Notes under the pieces: model-generated
The model's database searches: none
The model's input: the letters and a program-made list of their open reading frames with translations, nothing else
What the model was told of the DNA's origin: nothing
Shown: in pieces, positions 35,091 to 48,509 of the stretch
Layout of the letters: each line of letters starts with the position of its first letter
Numbering within the stretch: position 1 is the first letter of the stretch
Program-made: the position numbers and the translations under genes
Assembly (NCBI GenBank): GCA_021307315.1
Contig: JAJSPD010000043.1
Location: forward strand, 248,001-312,000
DNA from: Bisporella sp. PMI_857
Lineage: Eukaryota; Ascomycota; Leotiomycetes; Helotiales; Helotiaceae
Direction of reading: 5' to 3'
Length of the DNA: 64,000 nucleotides

Positions 35091-37923
35091 TCTTAGATAA
35101 ATCAGTCAGATATAAAAAGAATCTAAGATGTAATCTCACTTACTGATTGACTTCTCGTTGAATGTGGTTGGATTTGTGTAAATTCGATCGATGAACGCGT
35201 TAAGAAACTTGGACGAGGTCAAAGGTGAGGAGGTCAAAGGTGAGTGTTCCTGTCAGTGAATGAACACTAGTTCTTTGGTGACAATACAATGGCTATGAAA
35301 ATTCCCATGGATCGCTATCAAACGCGTATTAGACGTGGCTTGAAGCTAGGTATTATTTTAGGAGCCCACTCTGTATTAGAAAATGATCGACTAGAAGCTC
35401 AGAGGGCTCTGAAGGTTGTCAGACATTGGGTAAAAGGAGGAAATATTAGTGTGCTAGTCGCTTTAGGGAAAGAGGTTTCAAAAACAAGAGAAAGGCTGGC
35501 AGTTTGTTTGTCCTAACGGATAAAGGTGAGTCCAAAGTCAGGAGGTGATTGAGCCACAAGTTGATACCACACAGTAACAACACCTAGCAGGTCGCATAAA
35601 AGAGTTTAATCTTGTGCGAAAGAGCCTCAATATAGTTAACCTAAGTCGGTACCAATTTCTGGACACTTCATTTAATGTTGACTTAAGCTTAGCAATTGCT
35701 ATAGACTTCTCTTATGCTTAGCCGCTTGAAATATCTTAGAACGCTTGAGAAGTTCATACAATTAATTGTCGTCTTATACATTGAGCCTCGCTCATTAGGA
35801 TAAGTTCTCTCTTAACGGGGTGGAAACAAAGGTAGCAGTTCACATGTTGCTTGCAAGTCTACACCGAAGCCTTTGATACACAACTCATGTACATAACCGT
35901 CCATTGAATATACTTCAACGGTTTCCCTTCTTCATATAATCTGAGAAAAACGAATATGTATGAGAAGTGAAAGAAAGCTCAATTCCAAATCAAAGACAGC
36001 CATTCAGCCTGTCGTAGTGTTGAAGCAAACAAAATATAGCAGAAGTAGCTGATCTCCTTTGCAGAGTCCTCGCGTGATTCTTCATTATGATTTCCAGAGA
36101 TCTCCACTATACACATATTCAGCAATGGGGATGAAAATACTGCAGATACTTGTGGTCTGGGCTACACAAAATGCACTGTGGATAGCAGGATATAATTGCT
36201 GTCAGGATATATACCAAACATGCAGATAACATGCCCAACACAGCACTTCATCCATCAAGCATCGCCAACTTTGCTTTGCAGCAATGCTCCAAATCGAAGA
36301 ACACATCGGCCATCTTGCCACTCTGTAGGGAGCCAGCTCCCAGCCACGCAAACAAAATCACAGCGAACAAGATAAGAATACCCCATCCCTCCAATACAGC
36401 CTTTACTACTATCGACGACTATCTCAAGAACAAAGCATAAGCATAAGAAGAAAGGTCGTTCTTCTTCAACGGTCACCTCCCAATTCACCGCTATCCCCCA
36501 TCCGGAAACGCAAGCGAATCCCCGCCACTCTCCTCGCCTCCTCCTCACATCCATTGGCCAACACACCCTCTCCGCGAGCATATATCGCTCAATCGTAGGA
36601 ACAGGCAACTGCAAGAACGCATCGAACCACCCTGTTTGTTCCCCCTGAGACATCGCGAACTATCATGATTGGTTAACATGCACGATTTGAGGGGAAAGCA
36701 GTTGGCAATATATCTCGCTGTTGCATTGGAGTACTATGCGACAGATACTTACATACATACACACACATATATATATATAGATAAATAGCATGGGCATGAT
36801 TCGGTGACTTCTTGTACATATTGGATTTTGTGCTGCATATCGCCATTTCCCCTTTATGGAATGAAATGGGAAGGGGGACCGAATCGAAAGAGATGCGTGG
36901 ATGGCTTTGTAGCGTTTATTCTTTTTTTTTTTTTGGGTTGCGTTTCGATATTTCGAGGCTGGGGATATGCGGAAAGGATCCTTTGGGGTAAGGATACTGT
37001 GATGTAATGGTTGGCTATAGGTGTAAGCATAGTTATGTTGCCTATCTGCCACATGAGGTTCATGTGTAATGGAAGCTTTCGTGCATGTAGTGGAACGTAC
37101 GTGAGAGTAAGTATTCGGTGGGTGGAAATTAGGGTGGATATTTTACTGTATGCTGTCGCTGCGTGGTTAGAACATGCATCTTAGGAACAGACAAAGGAAA
37201 GAATTTTCGGGATGCCGTGCTATTAACTGGATAAAACTCTTTCATCTCGACTCTGGGTTAGCTTAACGTCAAGTGAGGATTATGAATGAGCTTGAAGCTA
37301 TTGTATTAAGTTGAATTAATCTTATAAGATTCACAATCTTCGCGCACCGTCACTGTGAAGAAAGTTCATATCCGAAATCATTGATTATGCTGTAACTGCG
37401 CTATATATCCACGCAAAAGCGCAGCTAGCTAGAAAACTAAGCTCAAGAATAGCAGCAAAAATGGGGTATCATTTCCTAAGACCCAACTCCCAAACTCCGC
37501 CTTTGACTGATATCCATCCAACCATTTATGTATGAATACCGGACTTGTGAATCCCAGATATGCCACACCCGTTGGTATCATGAAAACCAGAACATCATTT
37601 TGCCCAAAACAATGCTTCCCAACGCACCAGCTATAACCCTTTTAACGCTGCCGTATGTGTGTATCCGTAAAACCCAGTTGCAAACGCCGAATCGTATATG
37701 CACAAACTAATGCAGATGATGCTAATCCGTCTAGCCAGAGCCATAAGGACCAGAACGCCTTGCTTGTTTGGCGAAGAAATTGCATGATTTGAAAGCCACA
37801 GACGGAAGAAGTCCATGCGATAAAAAAACGTAGGCGATACAAGAAGATGTGGATGTAAGTCCATTATAGAGAGGCGACCAGATAGACCAGGAGAGATCTA
37901 GTCCGCTAATATGGTGGAAGCCA
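35091..37923. other. Intergenic, 2.8 kb
   Basis: This holds the promoter of the zinc-knuckle gene and the 3' flank of the C2H2 gene. A 132-codon minus frame (36255-36653) and smaller overlapping frames have no recognisable domain, so I call no gene. Alternating TA/CA tracts occur near 36755-36785. Confidence 0.5.
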
Positions 37924-38856
37924 TTAGCGGTTGTGTTGTGCAGCGCTGGCAAGGATATCCAGAGCGCTTGCTGAATTTAGTCGTGGACGATGCGTCAAAG
38001 GACCAGCCTGAGCCTTGACTTCGACTGTTGCAGCTATGGAACGCTCGAGGTTGTCATGGCTTATGTTTGAACCGGAGCTGGAAGGGCGTCCTGACTTTTG
38101 GACCCCTGCGGGACGAGCAAGTCTTGACTTGGAGCGGCTCTTGTCTTTGTAATGTGTTTGAAGATGCTGTTTCATATTGTCGCCTCGAGTAAAGGACTTT
38201 TGACAATCAGGAAAGGTGCATTTAATGTTCTTCTCAAGCACATGAATTTTGGCATGGCGAGAGGCATGGCCAGAAGTGGTGAAGGTTCTGGTGCATTGAT
38301 GTTGTTCGGCATACCGACAAGGATACTTCTTCGTGACTGTAGAGTGCCGTGTTGAGGATGGTGCGTTCTTAAAAGGATGGGTACGTAAAGGGTCCTCACC
38401 TTGAGTAGAATCGGGCAACGCAGTTTGGTGACTTTCCTCCTGCGGGTGAGCATACGGGTAGAGTGGCGCAGGAGGGTACTGGCTTGCGCTGAGCTCGGGA
38501 TACACATAGGGAGAACGCTCCAAGTGTTGCTCTTGAGTTTCGATAAATGGCATTGAAGGATAGACAGTCCTTGCCATATAGGAGGGTTGAGGTTGGTAGT
38601 CCAGAGCAGGGGTGATTGGGGAATAGCCATGACCCTGTGAGTCGTAACTACTGTCACGGACGAGTGCAGGAGGGCTGCCGTACGAGCTTCTGCTCGCGGC
38701 TGTGTTGACTGACGCAGATCGAGCCATGTCGAATACCTCGTAGCTTGTAACAGGTGATTCATAGTACGGAGTTGGTGGCTCCTCCTCATAGTTGAGCAGA
38801 GATACATGGTTCCCCGAAGAGTCTCGAGCTTGCATGGCAGGTCTGGGAGGTGCCAT
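37924..38856 (-). CDS. C2H2 zinc-finger transcription factor, Nrg1-like
   Basis: A nuclear regulator of about 310 residues if translation starts at the ATG at 38856; the open frame extends to 38898 but has no upstream ATG there, so a 5' exon or leader intron is possible. The N-terminal two thirds are Tyr/Pro/Ser-rich and disordered, as in fungal activators and repressors. Two C2H2 fingers lie near the C-terminal third. The first is C-x7-C with FTTSGHASRHAKIH; the second is CTFPDCQKSFTRGDNMKQH. The TSGH...RH linker and the RxDNxxQH helix match the yeast Nrg1/Nrg2 repressor type. A basic stretch (KDKSRSKSRLARP) follows. Nrg1 factors repress glucose- and stress-related genes; orthology here is not established. 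The upstream intergenic region is unusually long. Confidence 0.82.
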   Translation of the reverse strand: MAPPRPAMQARDSSGNHVSLLNYEEEPPTPYYESPVTSYEVFDMARSASVNTAASRSSYGSPPALVRDSSYDSQGHGYSPITPALDYQPQPSYMARTVYPSMPFIETQEQHLERSPYVYPELSASQYPPAPLYPYAHPQEESHQTALPDSTQGEDPLRTHPFKNAPSSTRHSTVTKKYPCRYAEQHQCTRTFTTSGHASRHAKIHVLEKNIKCTFPDCQKSFTRGDNMKQHLQTHYKDKSRSKSRLARPAGVQKSGRPSSSGSNISHDNLERSIAATVEVKAQAGPLTHRPRLNSASALDILASAAQHNR

Positions 38857-41800
38857 GCTTGGCGGTATTTGTGCAGACTGGGAAAGACGTTTAGCCAAAG
38901 ATAACCGTGGTAGAGTAGACCCTTAAGGAACGAGGAGCAATGGCTGAATGAGGATTGATTTGGTTTTGATGGGTCGCGCTGAGTCGAAGTGCTTTGGTAA
39001 TCGTGTGCTTAGAGCTTGCCTGAGAAGCGATGGCGCAAGAGGCGAAGAGGTACTGAATACTTGCTGGAGTGAATAGATGTGGCCTGACAATCAATTCTTT
39101 CACCCGATGGTTGAAGGATTAATTACCAAATGAAGCAGCTTGAGGTTAATGAATTAAATGGAGAAGAAAAAGTGGTTGATGAGGCTCAGGGACAGTTCAG
39201 AGGAGGGTATGATAAAATATGAAGGGTCACCTTTCATATTATTAATTTTTTTTTTTCCCAGTGACGGGATGGGATTGTTGATGAGATATGGGATTTTGCG
39301 CAGCCAGGGCAAGGGCGGGTGGATTGGCAGTGGTGTTTAGGGGTGGATCAGCTCTAACCTTAGCATGGCCGGTAGTGTTGTGGGCCGAAGTGTGGAGTGC
39401 CAGCAGCTCACCAGCATCAGCATCAGCGCCAGCACCCACCTGCACCCACCCCACCTCCACCCAGTATCCAGTGCCCCTGGAACCCTGAAAGTCACTGTCC
39501 TGTACTCTAAGAAAACTGACTGTATGGAGCTACTTCAGTGCTAGTATACCCTACTCCCTACAGGACTGAGCGGGGCGCTCATACCTACATCCGTAAGCAG
39601 CTTGCCTGATTCAGCCACTCGAGGCGACATTATGCGGCAATGCCTTTGCTGGATATGGTCCGGCTGGTGTGAACCATTCATTGAACAGACGCAAGGGTGG
39701 CCGGTGAATATGATGCCCAGCAGAACCCTGAATCTCGAGTACCCTCTTCCCCTACAGTCCAGTGCAGGACGAACTCTGTCGATCGAACTGTGGCATCGTC
39801 ATCATTATCATCATCAAAGTATCTCTCCATGACAGGAGTTTAGAACGAAAAGCATCTTCTTCATCTCATATCTATAAAGGAGGTTGGCCTGTTTGTCTTG
39901 CGGCGATAGGAAAATAAACCCCCTGGAAATGTTTTTCTCAGAGTTATTTCCGGCCTTGGCGCCATCTTTGAGAGGGAGGCATGATGGTGAACCCCCCCTT
40001 GATCTCCAGGCATCTTTCCAATGCTCCAGACTTCTGCTGATCTTCCCGTGCCTCTCTCCCTTTCATCGCTCATCAAGCAATTTATAAGAATTACATCAAC
40101 AATAATTACAATGCTAAGAGGCTCTCCATGGCGTTCCACTTTGTTGGCGGGCGGTGAGAAGACCGTCATGACAGCTTGGTAAACCCAAGTGTCTCATATC
40201 TTGACAACCAACGGAAGTATCTTTCCACCCAAATAAGTTGGCCATCGTTCCAACCTTATGCACGTTGTTACCTATTTAACGACTCGACGCAACAGATCGC
40301 CTTGGGCAAATTTCCGGCTCCACCACTGACTGATATTGGGGGTGACACGGGGGGCTATATCTGATCGCTCACATGCCCCGTGCCGTCGGCTGGCTTGAAG
40401 CCCCCGAAAATCCCCCAAGGCAAAAGACTTTCGCTTCCGTGTGTACTTACTGGTACATGCAGACATCTACGCCTATCACCTTGTTGAAAAAGGGCGTGCG
40501 CTGCAGCTGATCGTATGCCACTTTTTCCTGCAGATACCACGGCTATCCCTCATCTGGAGAGCTTACGAGGAGCTTGTCTCCCAACAAAAAGTCCAAGCTT
40601 GTCTATAACTCAGACTACTATTGTATCACTGATCATAGTTGCCCTCTCGCGCCGGAGCACATTCTCGTCCATGATGAAGTTATTCAATAGAGCTTGGACC
40701 TAGCCTGAAGTATGAGAAACACAGTAGAGCTCGACGACGAGACAGCTGGTTTGGCAGCTGCATAGGGGAATTGGAAAATGCCATAATAGGAGGCGGAGTC
40801 GTCTCCGTGACGTAGCTGGGTGAGAAGCAGCATTTGGACAAACAAAACAAACGCGAGAGTGGGGCAGCGCCCGTGTGCCAGCCAGGTCCCAAGATATTTT
40901 AAAACCGATGCCCCCCTGAGGCCCCTACCGTACTGACTTACTGGGTATGCTGGTACTGGCGCCCTCCCCTGTAAGTACTGTCAAGTACCTGTGGCAAAAA
41001 GGAGATTCTGCTCCGCAGCGCACTCGTCCCGACTTACCCCCCCAAAGCCCAAAGGTCCGTCCCAACCGAGTCAGCAAACCAAACTCAACACAGTAAAATC
41101 AAGGACCATGGCTAACGGGACGGTCCAGACCTTTTCATCGAGGTTGTGCGGTACCAAGGTTAGTTAATATTTCTCATCTGAATTAAGATTCGATAGCAAA
41201 ATCCCAAGGCCTAAGTTCTGAATATATGCCTTGTTGAGATAGGAGCGGTGCAAGCTCAGATATACATTCCCTCCCCCCTAAAAAACAGGAAGCATCATGG
41301 TATACATGATAGGTTGGAACTCGCTTCCGAGGCGATCGGAAAGAGGTGGCTCCTTATCACTAAATTCCATGTTTTTATCACCACGACAAAAGCGCACATG
41401 TACTGTAGTCACTGTTCAGGAGCGGAGCAACCGCATTCCAAGACAAATTACCCTTGTTTGAATACTCTCATCCACAGGCCATATTTTTATTTCCCTCTCG
41501 CGCCACAGGCTATTGTTGCCAGCTCAATGATAAGTAGCTTGGTGAAGTCCAGGTTAGGGTTGTGACCAGACGACCCTTACCCTTACAGCGCTGCTCCTAG
41601 TACTATACTACTGTATTTACATACTGAAGAGTGGAGGACATAACCCGTTCGTTCGTTCGTTGGAGGATGACATCAGAGACACCGCCGTTTGATCGAAATT
41701 CGTGTGTGCGATCGCTCATGAAAAAATGGATTTCCAATCCCCCCAATTCGAAGCGAGGGGGGGGAGAGAGGGTGGTCCCTGCAGCTTCAGGGTCCCTGTC

Positions 41801-42739
41801 AGACGCTGTACTCCACACCTCCACTCCATTTTAGCCGTCGCCGTCGCGATCGTTTGCGGGCCCTTACAGGGACCTCTCATTTTACGAATACAGTAGTACT
41901 ACTACACAAACGCAGCAGAAAGAACTTCTGGAAAAGGGCCTTGTGCGTCGGAGTTAAGCCCCGGGACAGACAGCCAAAGCCCGCCAAACCACCATCACAG
42001 CACCACACCCGACTTAGAGTACAGCTGGACACGGGCCCTGTCCTCCCTGTCCTGTTCTGTACAACCAGAAAAGAGTTGTTTTTTTTTTAGGCAAGCTTCT
42101 AGCAGCAGATCAATCGGACCCCATCTCGACAAACCTCGCAATTTCCAAGTCATGTTACTATATGTAACCCCATTCCATTCCACCATGAGGCAGAAGCTGA
42201 TGCTTCTTCAGTGTAACCAACTTTCAATCATGACTTGGCAGTTTGCCAGCTTGTACTCAAGTTCACAGGCTCTGAAACGAGCTGCCTGTCATGACGACTG
42301 ACTCTGCTTCCCCATAGTGCAATAGTAAGAGCTCGATGAGCGCATCTACCCTCTTCCACAGAACCGCAACAACGGATTTCGAAAGCATTCAAAAAGAAAA
42401 ACAAAATATAAATATAAACACCGAATTTCCAAACAGGTCGGTCCCATCAGCAAAATCGATTTACAAAAAGTCCTCCATCCACCTTTTTTCCACTTTGTGC
42501 ATCCTGCAGGCCATCCCTTTCTGGCACGCGCACCGTAGATCTAAAAGTCCAGATTCCCAATCTCAGGGTCCTCATCCTTGCTGAACCCTTACTTACATGG
42601 TTGACCTTCCCATTGGCGACGCGCAGCCAAGCTTACCAAAACGTCAGCGAGTCAAACGTCGTCATACCTGTAATCCATTGATTTCGGACAAACCTCATGG
42701 TGTGTGAACGGCGTGAGCCACCAAAAAGAAAAGGGGGGC

Positions 42740-42765
42740 AAAATAAAATAAAATAAAATAAAAAA
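42740..42765. repeat. AAAAT microsatellite
   Basis: About five units of AAAAT/AAATA in tandem, followed by an A-run. Confidence 0.85.
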
Positions 42766-44041
42766 GTGCAATTGGCGCTGGAAATGACCGTTTAGCCGAA
42801 GTTGACTACGACTCACTGACTCTTTTTCCTGCAGCTTTTTGATACCGTACTTTATATAATACCTATGATACTATACATAAGGTTCATGGGATAAGGATAA
42901 TGTCCGTGCCGACCAATCTCTAAAGAAAGAACCACCTACAGCCGTGCTTTGTCTTACACGCACAACCACCCTGACATTCATCACCGCTCAATAAGAGCCC
43001 TTTTCTGCAACATTATTTGTCTCTGCTATTCCTAGGGAATAAGAATTCGTCAATTCCCGAAGACCATGCATTAGGTGTCGGCAATTTGAAGCGTAAGGGT
43101 CATCGGGATATGTAACTCTCAAATCACGGTTCAAGAATTTCACCTTTTGCTCGGGCGAAACATTCCCATCGAAATGACCAAAAGCGATCCCAGACGAACG
43201 GGGTATATCCAGAAGGGGTCAGTTCACAGTTTCATGGTCAACTTTTCAAATCACGATGAACCAGACGAGACCCGCAGGCCAAAAAAAAATAAAAAAATAA
43301 CTTCCCCTTGGAGGAAATAAAACAGAAAAGAGAAATAGAGTTCAGTAGTCAACATCCGGGGAATAAGTCCCTGAGTTGCCCCAACCGAGCAGGGTCGGGG
43401 CTAGAACCCCTTAGCGGCCCTCGCCCACTGTATGTTTTTGCTTCTAAGCCGCATCTAGGTTACCAAAGGGCCATCGATCTCTCTCCATCTACCCAGGAAA
43501 ACTCTAACCTCGGACGACCAAAGGACCCTGACGAAAAGAAGCTTTGGCTGCCTGCTTCCCCAATCCTGGGATTAGGTGCATGGTGTGGCGTCTGAGGGCG
43601 CATTAAAGGACGTTTTGTTCATTACTGGTAGGGCAAGAAAGAAACTAACGTCTTCGCTCCAACTTTCGCGGCTTCTTGGGGGAGAATAGAGTTTCGAAGG
43701 GGTCTTGTTTTCGGACTACGAGCTAGCTGTGCTGTAGGAGGGGTTATTTTATTTCTAAAGGGACCGTAACTTGGAAGGGCTCGTCAAATGATTCCCCTCC
43801 CTAATTTGTAGTCCTCGAGTTTTTTTTCTTAAGCGGTACAGCCGCCAACGCTATAATCTTCCCTTTGAGCAAAATTCCCTTGTGTAACCAAGGTCATCAT
43901 ACAAACGCTCGAAAGGAGGTCTCTTGGAGGCGGTCGCCCTTCTAGAAGCTGAGAGGGCAATTTCCCTTTTCCCCCATTTTTCTGTCTTCCAGCTTCCGTC
44001 CGGAACATGCTTTAGGTTCTCGAATAAAGTTGAAGATGGGG

Positions 44042-44074
44042 TGAGGATGGTCTGAGGATGGGCTGAGGATGGGA
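44042..44074. repeat. 11-bp tandem repeat, three units
   Basis: Three near-identical units TGAGGATGGTC / TGAGGATGGGC / TGAGGATGGGA in a row. Confidence 0.8.
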
Positions 44075-44600
44075 CTTAGTCCGCATAGCTAGAGGAAACT
44101 CTACATAACTACCTCGCGGACAATTCCGATGCGCGTCAACGCACCGCACCGCACCGCTGTCGATGGCAAAGCAGAGAAGAGAAGGTTTGTTAGTAGTGCT
44201 TACGACGACTTTGTTTGTTGTTCAAGAGTCTGTTCGTTTGGTGAACCAACCATATGATTGCTTCCAGCGGGCCTGGAAGAAAACATGCCGCTCAAGGAAT
44301 TAAGTAGATCATGCGATTCTTATATCAAGACCGACTTCGTCTTGCAGAAATGAGACCCGGGATATGCAACAGAGTAAATTATTGACCAGCAGATGCCGTA
44401 GATTTCAACGAGACATGAACAACTATTATCGGAAGATCACATCCGCGCGCCGACTAGGGTACTGCAAATCCTGTTAGGGCTAATACGTAATCACATCTAG
44501 AAAACTGAAAACGAGCTTACACTTTAAATCTTGCCATTCATACACTAATGCCCTCCACACAAAGATATCTGGGACGCCCCCCATGGCCCATGCACAAAGC

Positions 44601-45952
44601 TCACCTCACAGCCAACGCAGCCTTCAAGCTCCCCACAACTGCCAAGCAAATGACCAGCGAGATGACATAAGCCAGCGCGATGAACTTGGACATCGCCATC
44701 TTCTCCGCCTCGCCCTCACGGGGTCATCGTCGAGCAAGCTCGTTCTTGACGCGAGCAGAAAGATGACGCCGATGCTCAGCGCCGGCCAGACAATGAACCG
44801 GACAGCCAGCGGCGTCACAACGGGGATGGTAGGCAGCGATCCCGAGTCCTCACCTTTCTTCATCTTCACGAGGGACCCGGAGAGCTTGGCGCCGACAATG
44901 ACGAGCTGCAGCGCAGCGAATAGGTCGCCGATATTCTGGAGCGACGAGGCAAGCCAGGCTTTGAAGACCCTCCTTCCTGTGGCTCGTTGAAGAAGGCCTT
45001 GTGCTGCGGAGGCGCCAGTCCCAGCACCGCACCAACGATGGCTCCTATTATCGGCGCGTCCATGAACTCCCCAAGCGTCTCCGAGGCTTTGTGTAACCAT
45101 CCAGGAAGCCTCCTCCAATACGTCTCGCCCTGGGAACGGGTGTGGTCGTCTCTGTGCCTGGCCACGTGTCGTGGGAGGAGAGTCGTCGTCTCGCTGTCAT
45201 GGTCCTCCTGCTCGTCCGCCGTGCGCCCGGATGAATTCGTGGACTGCGCATGCTCTTCCTCGCCTTCTGGATGCTCATCTCCATTTCCATCTTCCTCATC
45301 ACCACCAGCCTCGTCTTTCTGATCTGGTGCTTCCTCATCGTCCAGCAGCCGTGGTCCAACCGCGAACGTCAAGCTGTTCCCCACGATGCTCGAGATCAGG
45401 AACTAGCTCTTTGCGCGTGAGGCAGCTGCCGAGCTGCCTAGCTGGTGTCACTGCCGTTCATGGTGAGGGAGGCGAGGATCCCGGATGTTTCGAGCGATTG
45501 GACCAGCAGGAGCGGCATGGCTGTCGTATTGTTAAAACATAAGGCCGGGATGGTCCAGGCCGGGAAACTGAAGGCGCGTTTTAGTAGCCATCCCAGCCCC
45601 ATACTCAAAAGGGTATATACCAACGCCTATACTTGTCCTCAAGTCAGTCAGTTCTCACTTTTCTCATTCTCAAAGGCGGCTTAGAGCGTGAAGGGGGGGG
45701 TGGGAGGAAGAGAGAGAGGGGGAAAAGGGGGAAGGTACTTAAAATAGGTATATAGCGAAACGCGGTATCATAATGTAGTTCAGACCCAACAATCGTAATC
45801 AACAGCGCGGGCAGAAACAGCCGGACACATGTCTTGGAGATGTCTCGTGCCGCAGGTTCTTTCAGAAGGTTAAACCGCGATGCGACGACCCCATAGCCGA
45901 TCGTCAACAGTACCGACAAACTCGCCGTCAAAGCACCAACAAAACTAGCCAA
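44601..45952 (-). pseudogene. PIN-like auxin efflux carrier relic
   Basis: The family is the fungal membrane transport protein (auxin-efflux-carrier-like, Ecm3-type), usually ten helices split by an acidic loop. Visible pieces in order: start MASFVGALTASLSVLL with FLPALLITIVGSELH; ALVYTLLSMGLGWLLKR; CFNNTTAMPLLLVQSLETSG; FLISSIVGNSLTFAVGP; an acidic loop (45180-45350); APIIGAIVGAVLGLAPP; FKAWLASSLQNIGDLFAAL; PLAVRFIVWPALSIG; and FIALAYVISLVICLAVVG at the end. Lesions: a frame change near 45430, a TAG (45403-45405) within AKS-stop-FLISS, a one-base frame change at a G-run near 44978, and loss of roughly 80-90 bp that should encode the GPPAMKL helix between DDDP and EKMAMSK (near 44730). The exon 1-2 junction near 45740 also fails to keep frame. 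Several independent lesions argue for a true pseudogene. Confidence 0.78.
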
Positions 45953-46127
45953 TATCCCGGTCGAAATCTTTGTTCAACAGCCGATCTTCTCACAAGACCG
46001 AACTAGTTCCCACGATCCGTGCTCTATTAAGCCAAAGGATTGTGGGGGGAAAAAAAAATTGGAACAGAAAGGACCCGACTTGTTTTTATCTATACACCTG
46101 CCACTCTAAATTTCCCCTTCATTCCTG

Positions 46128-46148
46128 TTTTTTTTTTTTTTTTTTTTT
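46128..46148. repeat. Poly-T run of 21
   Basis: Uninterrupted T-run of 21 bases; length may be imprecise. Confidence 0.9.
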
Positions 46149-48495
46149 CCTTTCCCACTGACCTACCACACAAACAAGGCAGCGCGAGGGGCCTGAAGTT
46201 TAAAACATGGCGAAGCAAAAGCTGGATCTCGAGAACCCCATCCCATGGTGAAAATGCAACAAAACGCCCGCCTCCATCAACGTCATTCTGCCCAGCGCCC
46301 GCCCGTCGAGCCCAGCTTGGCGCCTCAGACGCGAGCGCACGGGCGCTCATTCGGCTGGTGAGCCCTCACCCCCCCTGCTGAAACGAGATTCAGGAAAAAA
46401 GCCACCCCTTCAATTTCCCATGGGCGTAGGGAGGCGCTTTTATAAACTCTCTTTTTTTTTTGGGAAGGAGGCGTCGGTCTGGATCATTCTCTGCGTATGG
46501 TAGCGAGCTCGGGGGGCGGTGGAGGTGGCGGTGGGGAGTCGATTGAGATGTGGAATTTCTTGAAAAAATGTGGAAGTTGGAGACGATCTGGGAAAAAGTG
46601 GAGGCTCGTTCAGGGGCTCGCTTAAGTTGCTGGTTTTGTTGGGTTTTTGCGGTTTCGAGGTTCGGGGTGGGTATTTTTGTTTTGGTTCGAGCTTCGAGGG
46701 GTCTTGTTGAAAGGGGAGAAATAACTTCCCCTTTTGTTCGGTTATGCGTTGGGGGTGGTAAAGGGTTGCTTGGGTGAGTGTGTGGGCTGTGGAGCTTCTA
46801 TGACAAGTCAGGAGCGAAATTTGAGAAAAAAGTGGAGGCTAATGAGGCAGATTTCCTCTTTGTGTGTCTGTGTATCAAGGGGATGTGACCAGGAGATGCA
46901 GCGTATAACTTGGTCACCGCTCGAGTGTATTAAGAGCAATCTGGCCGATGCCATAGGCTTGGTTTAGAAAGATCAGGGGCAAACTATGTGTACATTATGA
47001 GACCCGTTTTGGTTCATACTTATAATCCTCAGGCAGTTATTGGTCTCTCTGTTTGAATAAAATTCATTAGGGGCGGTGAGCAAAGTGTGTTTTTTCAGCC
47101 TATTTACACAGATTATCAAGGACATCGCCCATGTGACAGATGAACGACCCCGCCATCAAGATAGTACAGCAAAACTCATTCCTTTTATCTGGCTTCAGTC
47201 GGCTTTCACTAGGGCTCCTGTCTACAAGAATCATTGTATTAGTTGCTGCGGAGGAGAGTTCTACCATGAATGCTATGTGTATCGGACTCCAACCTAGCAA
47301 ACTTGTTGAATCCAAGGTTGTTACATCGCAGAATAGCCTTAACAACGACAGTAGACTAAGTGATAGCAATAGTGATTCTAAGAGGAATGATAACGGATTT
47401 TTGAGCGAGGATATGCCAGGACGCTCTAGCATGGGGATAAACCCCAAAGGAAACCTTTAGATGAGGAGCGCTTGCGAGAATAAAAGAAGGATGGCAAGTC
47501 TTGGAAGTAGATCTCTCGTAAGTTTAAAGAAAGAAGTCCGCCTGCAATACGTACGCGCTGGAACATGATACGGCCCAGAGATAAGTAGGCTTCTTCTAAT
47601 GGCAGGTAGAGGATAGCTCTTTTATGTTCGCTGGTCCCTTTGAAACAATTTATTTAATTTACTCAGTATTAACATATTTGTCTGCACATCTCTCGAGAAC
47701 CTTTTCTGGGCCTGTTCACTGTCTAGTAAAGCCAATTATTAAGCATCAAAACTTTCCCAGCCTTTTAATACCTCTCCGAGGCATTTGAGTGAAAGTACAA
47801 TTCTCATAGCTACACCTCGTACATTTGCCTTTCCATCTGCCAGTCTAGAGTTGGCAATAGGGGCAAAGGGACATTATTCTATCCTCACCTCCTTTATCAC
47901 ACGAGGCCGCCTCCCTTTCGATTTGCTCCTATCCAATTCTCCGTGTACCATATCACCTTCTCCACTCATCTTTCTGCGAAGGCCGTTCTATCAATTATCG
48001 ATTCCACAAGAGGTGTAACTGATATAACGTGATATTGAAGGTCTAAAGGAAGGGTTAGATGTGTGTTAACTTAGGTAAAACCTTACATACTATTGGGGGT
48101 AGAATAACTTCCACAGCACTCCTCCGTATCGCAAAATATGCCGCAGCTTAGTACTCAAAGTGAAAGTGCAGAAGTCAGTCCGAATCTTAAAAACCGATAT
48201 TCAGCATATCTCAAACTAGTTAGATTCTCTAGCCTTTATGTGCCACGGCGAACATGTGCCGGTATTATATATATCACCACCTTCTAGATAGATATTTGGA
48301 GGAAGTTGGTTGGCGCATCTATCAACCTGGGATTAACCAAAGGCTTAAAACTTAAGGCATGCTTTAAGAGATCATGCCAACCCTATTTGTAGCTCGAAAG
48401 ATCAAGGGAAAGTGGCTTTTATGATCACTGGCGAAACGGATTTATAGATAGAATAAATGATAACGAAGTAGTGAAGGAATATTTATCAGATTTTT

Positions 48496-48509
48496 GGGGG
48501 GGGGGGGGG
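48496..48509. repeat. Poly-G run of 14
   Basis: Uninterrupted G-run of 14 bases following a T-run. Confidence 0.9.

Larger units (their letters stand above)
38857..44600. other. Long intergenic region, 5.7 kb
   Basis: No convincing coding frame. It contains simple-sequence tracts: T-run near 39246-39255, CAT/ATC repeats near 39795-39818, (GTTC)4 near 41646, AAAAT repeats near 42740-42765, and an 11-bp tandem near 44042. Many AGGGG/CCCCT pentamers (stress-response-element core) are scattered through it, for example around 40908-40980. Most of it lies upstream of the C2H2 gene and may contain its regulatory sequence or an unspliced leader. Confidence 0.5.

Noticed and set aside
36255..36653. 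132-codon minus-strand frame with hydrophobic segments
   Set aside because: No recognisable domain, overlapping frames on the other strand, and low-complexity surroundings.
43308..43595. 95-codon plus-strand frame
   Set aside because: No domain, no homologous text recalled, isolated within a long non-coding region.
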